A model generated the notes under the pieces. It was not told where the DNA came from and did no database searches. It saw only the letters and a list, made by a program, of their open reading frames with translations. DNA of 12,824 bases from CAZHUN01 sp043801115 (lineage in GTDB: Archaea > Iainarchaeota > Iainarchaeia > Iainarchaeales > UBA10191), in NCBI GenBank assembly GCA_043801115.1, contig JAZDMJ010000071.1, positions 1 to 12,824 of the forward strand, written 5' to 3'. The position numbers and the translations under genes are program-made. Below are positions 11,623 through 12,824 of the stretch, in pieces (positions within the stretch are counted from its first letter, which is position 1; each line of letters starts with the position of its first letter).

Positions 11623-12824
11623 CTACTTAAAAGACGGCAAAACCATGGAACGGGAGGCAATATGCTGCCGAACCGCGGAAATAAACTCTTTCAAGGGGAT
11701 TTGCTCGAACAATTCGCCCGAACGCCAGCGAATGGTAACGGAATCGTCGCCCTGCTCTTTCTCTCCCACTACTATAATGAGGGGAACTTTTTGCAATTGC
11801 GCGTCGCGCACTTTGTACGAAACGGTTCCGTTCGAAGTGTCGGGAAACGCGCGAATGCTTTCCTTTCTCAACTCGGAAACAACGGAATCCGCATAGCCGT
11901 TGAACTTGTCGGACACAGAGAGAACGCGCACTTGCTCGGGCGAAAGCCAGAGCGGAAAAGCGCCCGCATAGTGTTCAATCAATACTCCCAAAAAGCGGTC
12001 CAAGCTTCCGAAAATCGCGTGGTGAATCATGACGGGAGTATGGGGCTTATCGTCGCTGCCGAAGTATTCGGCTCCGAACGCTTCCGGCATGTGAAAGTCC
12101 AGCTGGATGGTTCCGCACTGCCATTTTCTTCCCAGCGCGTCTTGAATGTGAAAGTCGATTTTGGGGCCGTAAAAAGCGCCCTCTCCGGGATTCAATTTGA
12201 ACTGCTTTCCGCTCTCTTTCAGCACCTGGTTCAGAATTTTTTCCGCCTCGTCCCACTGCGCAATGGTTCCCGCAAAATTCTTTTCGGGCCGCATGGAAAG
12301 CTCCAATGCGTACGAGAAGCCGAAGACTTTGTACACTTCATCCAGCAGTCGGATGACGGCCAAGGCTTCGTCCTTGACTTGTTCGACCGTGCAGAAAATG
12401 TGCGAATCGTCCTGCGTGAATTTTCGAACCCTCAACAATCCGTTCAACACCCCGCTCAACTCGTGCCGGTGCACGGTGCCAAACTCGCTGATGCGAATGG
12501 GCAAATCCCGATATGAATGGCGCTCGTTCTTGTACACCAAAATGTGCCCCGGACAGTTCATGGGCTTGATGCCATAGTCCATTCCGTCGATTTTCGTAAA
12601 GTACATGTTTTCCTTGTAATGGTCCCAGTGGCCCGAAATGACCCACAATTTTTTGTCCAAAATGAGCGGAGTAAATACTTCCAAGTAATTGCGCGGAAAA
12701 ACCTTTTCGCGAATCAGTTTCGTTAGCTCGTTGTACAATACGGTTCCGTTGGGCAGAAAGAAGGGCGCTCCGGGCGCTTCGGGTAGTACGGCAAACAATT
12801 TCAGCTCTTTCGACAACTTCAAAT
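11623..12824 (-). CDS. thrS: Threonyl-tRNA synthetase, C-terminal two thirds (5' end outside window)
   Basis: This enzyme charges tRNA-Thr with threonine. The visible 400 or so residues cover the class II catalytic core and the anticodon-binding domain. Seen are a motif 1 region (PRNYLEVFTPLILDKKLW), KPMNCPGH with zinc ligand Cys, the motif 2 region HELSGVLNGLLRVRKFTQDD followed by the second zinc ligand His of DSHIFC, and motif 3 GSLDRFLGVLIEHYAGAFP. The third zinc His lies in VMIHHAIFGS, where most family members I know read HRA instead of HHA. The last ~100 residues (from SPEQVRVLSVSDKF) form the anticodon-binding domain, and the protein ends normally at TAG 11623. The TTG at 12822 is not taken as the start because homologous catalytic sequence should continue upstream. 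The N-terminal editing domain, which would show bacterial or archaeal type, is not in the window. Confidence 0.95.
   Translation of the reverse strand, partial: LKLSKELKLFAVLPEAPGAPFFLPNGTVLYNELTKLIREKVFPRNYLEVFTPLILDKKLWVISGHWDHYKENMYFTKIDGMDYGIKPMNCPGHILVYKNERHSYRDLPIRISEFGTVHRHELSGVLNGLLRVRKFTQDDSHIFCTVEQVKDEALAVIRLLDEVYKVFGFSYALELSMRPEKNFAGTIAQWDEAEKILNQVLKESGKQFKLNPGEGAFYGPKIDFHIQDALGRKWQCGTIQLDFHMPEAFGAEYFGSDDKPHTPVMIHHAIFGSLDRFLGVLIEHYAGAFPLWLSPEQVRVLSVSDKFNGYADSVVSELRKESIRAFPDTSNGTVSYKVRDAQLQKVPLIIVVGEKEQGDDSVTIRWRSGELFEQIPLKEFISAVRQHIASRSMVLPSFK

Noticed and set aside
1..12824. tRNA, rRNA, CRISPR array, insertion sequence or attachment site
   Set aside because: None found by reading: no cloverleaf-like segment, no regularly spaced direct repeats, no transposase or terminal inverted repeats. 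The largest untranslated gap is about 70 nt. The only mobile-type element supported is the intein.

Overview
The window reads as an archaeal chromosome segment, most likely from a small-genome (DPANN-type) lineage. The evidence is: archaeal TATA boxes (TTTAAATA or close variants) about 25-28 nt upstream of start codons that lack a Shine-Dalgarno; class III (pilin/archaellin-type) signal peptides; an archaeal-type phosphoglycerate mutase; a KlbA/TadA-type ATPase carrying an intein at a position I associate with archaeal KlbA; and extreme gene packing (ATGA/TTGA overlaps, abutting stop/start). The phylum cannot be fixed from the window. All sixteen genes that I support lie on the minus strand, so transcription runs from high to low coordinates; no plus-strand gene is convincing.

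Layout in the direction of transcription. (1) 12824-11623: the catalytic and anticodon-binding part of threonyl-tRNA synthetase, its 5' end outside the window. (2) 11618-6240: a TATA box, then an intein-containing KlbA/TadA-family assembly ATPase, two PilC/TadC-like membrane platform proteins, and a 57-residue pilin that is easily overlooked, all abutting, overlapping or spaced by 9 nt. (3) 6237-3755: a second TATA box, a leadered 86-residue pilin with a strong ribosome binding site (probable major pilin), another 57-residue pilin, an A24-family prepilin peptidase, and two larger pilin-like proteins of 163 and 137 residues. (4) 3700-2187: a small membrane-anchored protein with an OB-fold-like domain, translationally coupled to an archaeal TctA-like multi-pass membrane protein. 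(5) 2194-575: a probable promoter, a stand-alone JAMM metalloprotease, and the archaeal phosphoglycerate mutase, overlapping by ATGA. (6) 573-1: a further TATA box and two more class III signal peptide proteins, the second cut by the window edge.

Taken together the window encodes a nearly self-contained archaeal type IV pilus machine: motor, two platform proteins, signal peptidase and seven pilin-like subunits of different sizes. Motor function depends on protein splicing, because the intein separates the Walker B region from the histidine-box part of the ATPase. The intein starts with Ala and is followed by Cys, the arrangement of a class 2 (KlbA-type) intein, and carries an apparently intact two-motif LAGLIDADG endonuclease plus an XRE-like helix-turn-helix. 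The most interesting items are this intein, the minimal pilins and their expression layout, the OB-fold/TctA pair set inside the pilus locus, and an 11-base word (TGGAAGGGAAA) repeated on both strands.
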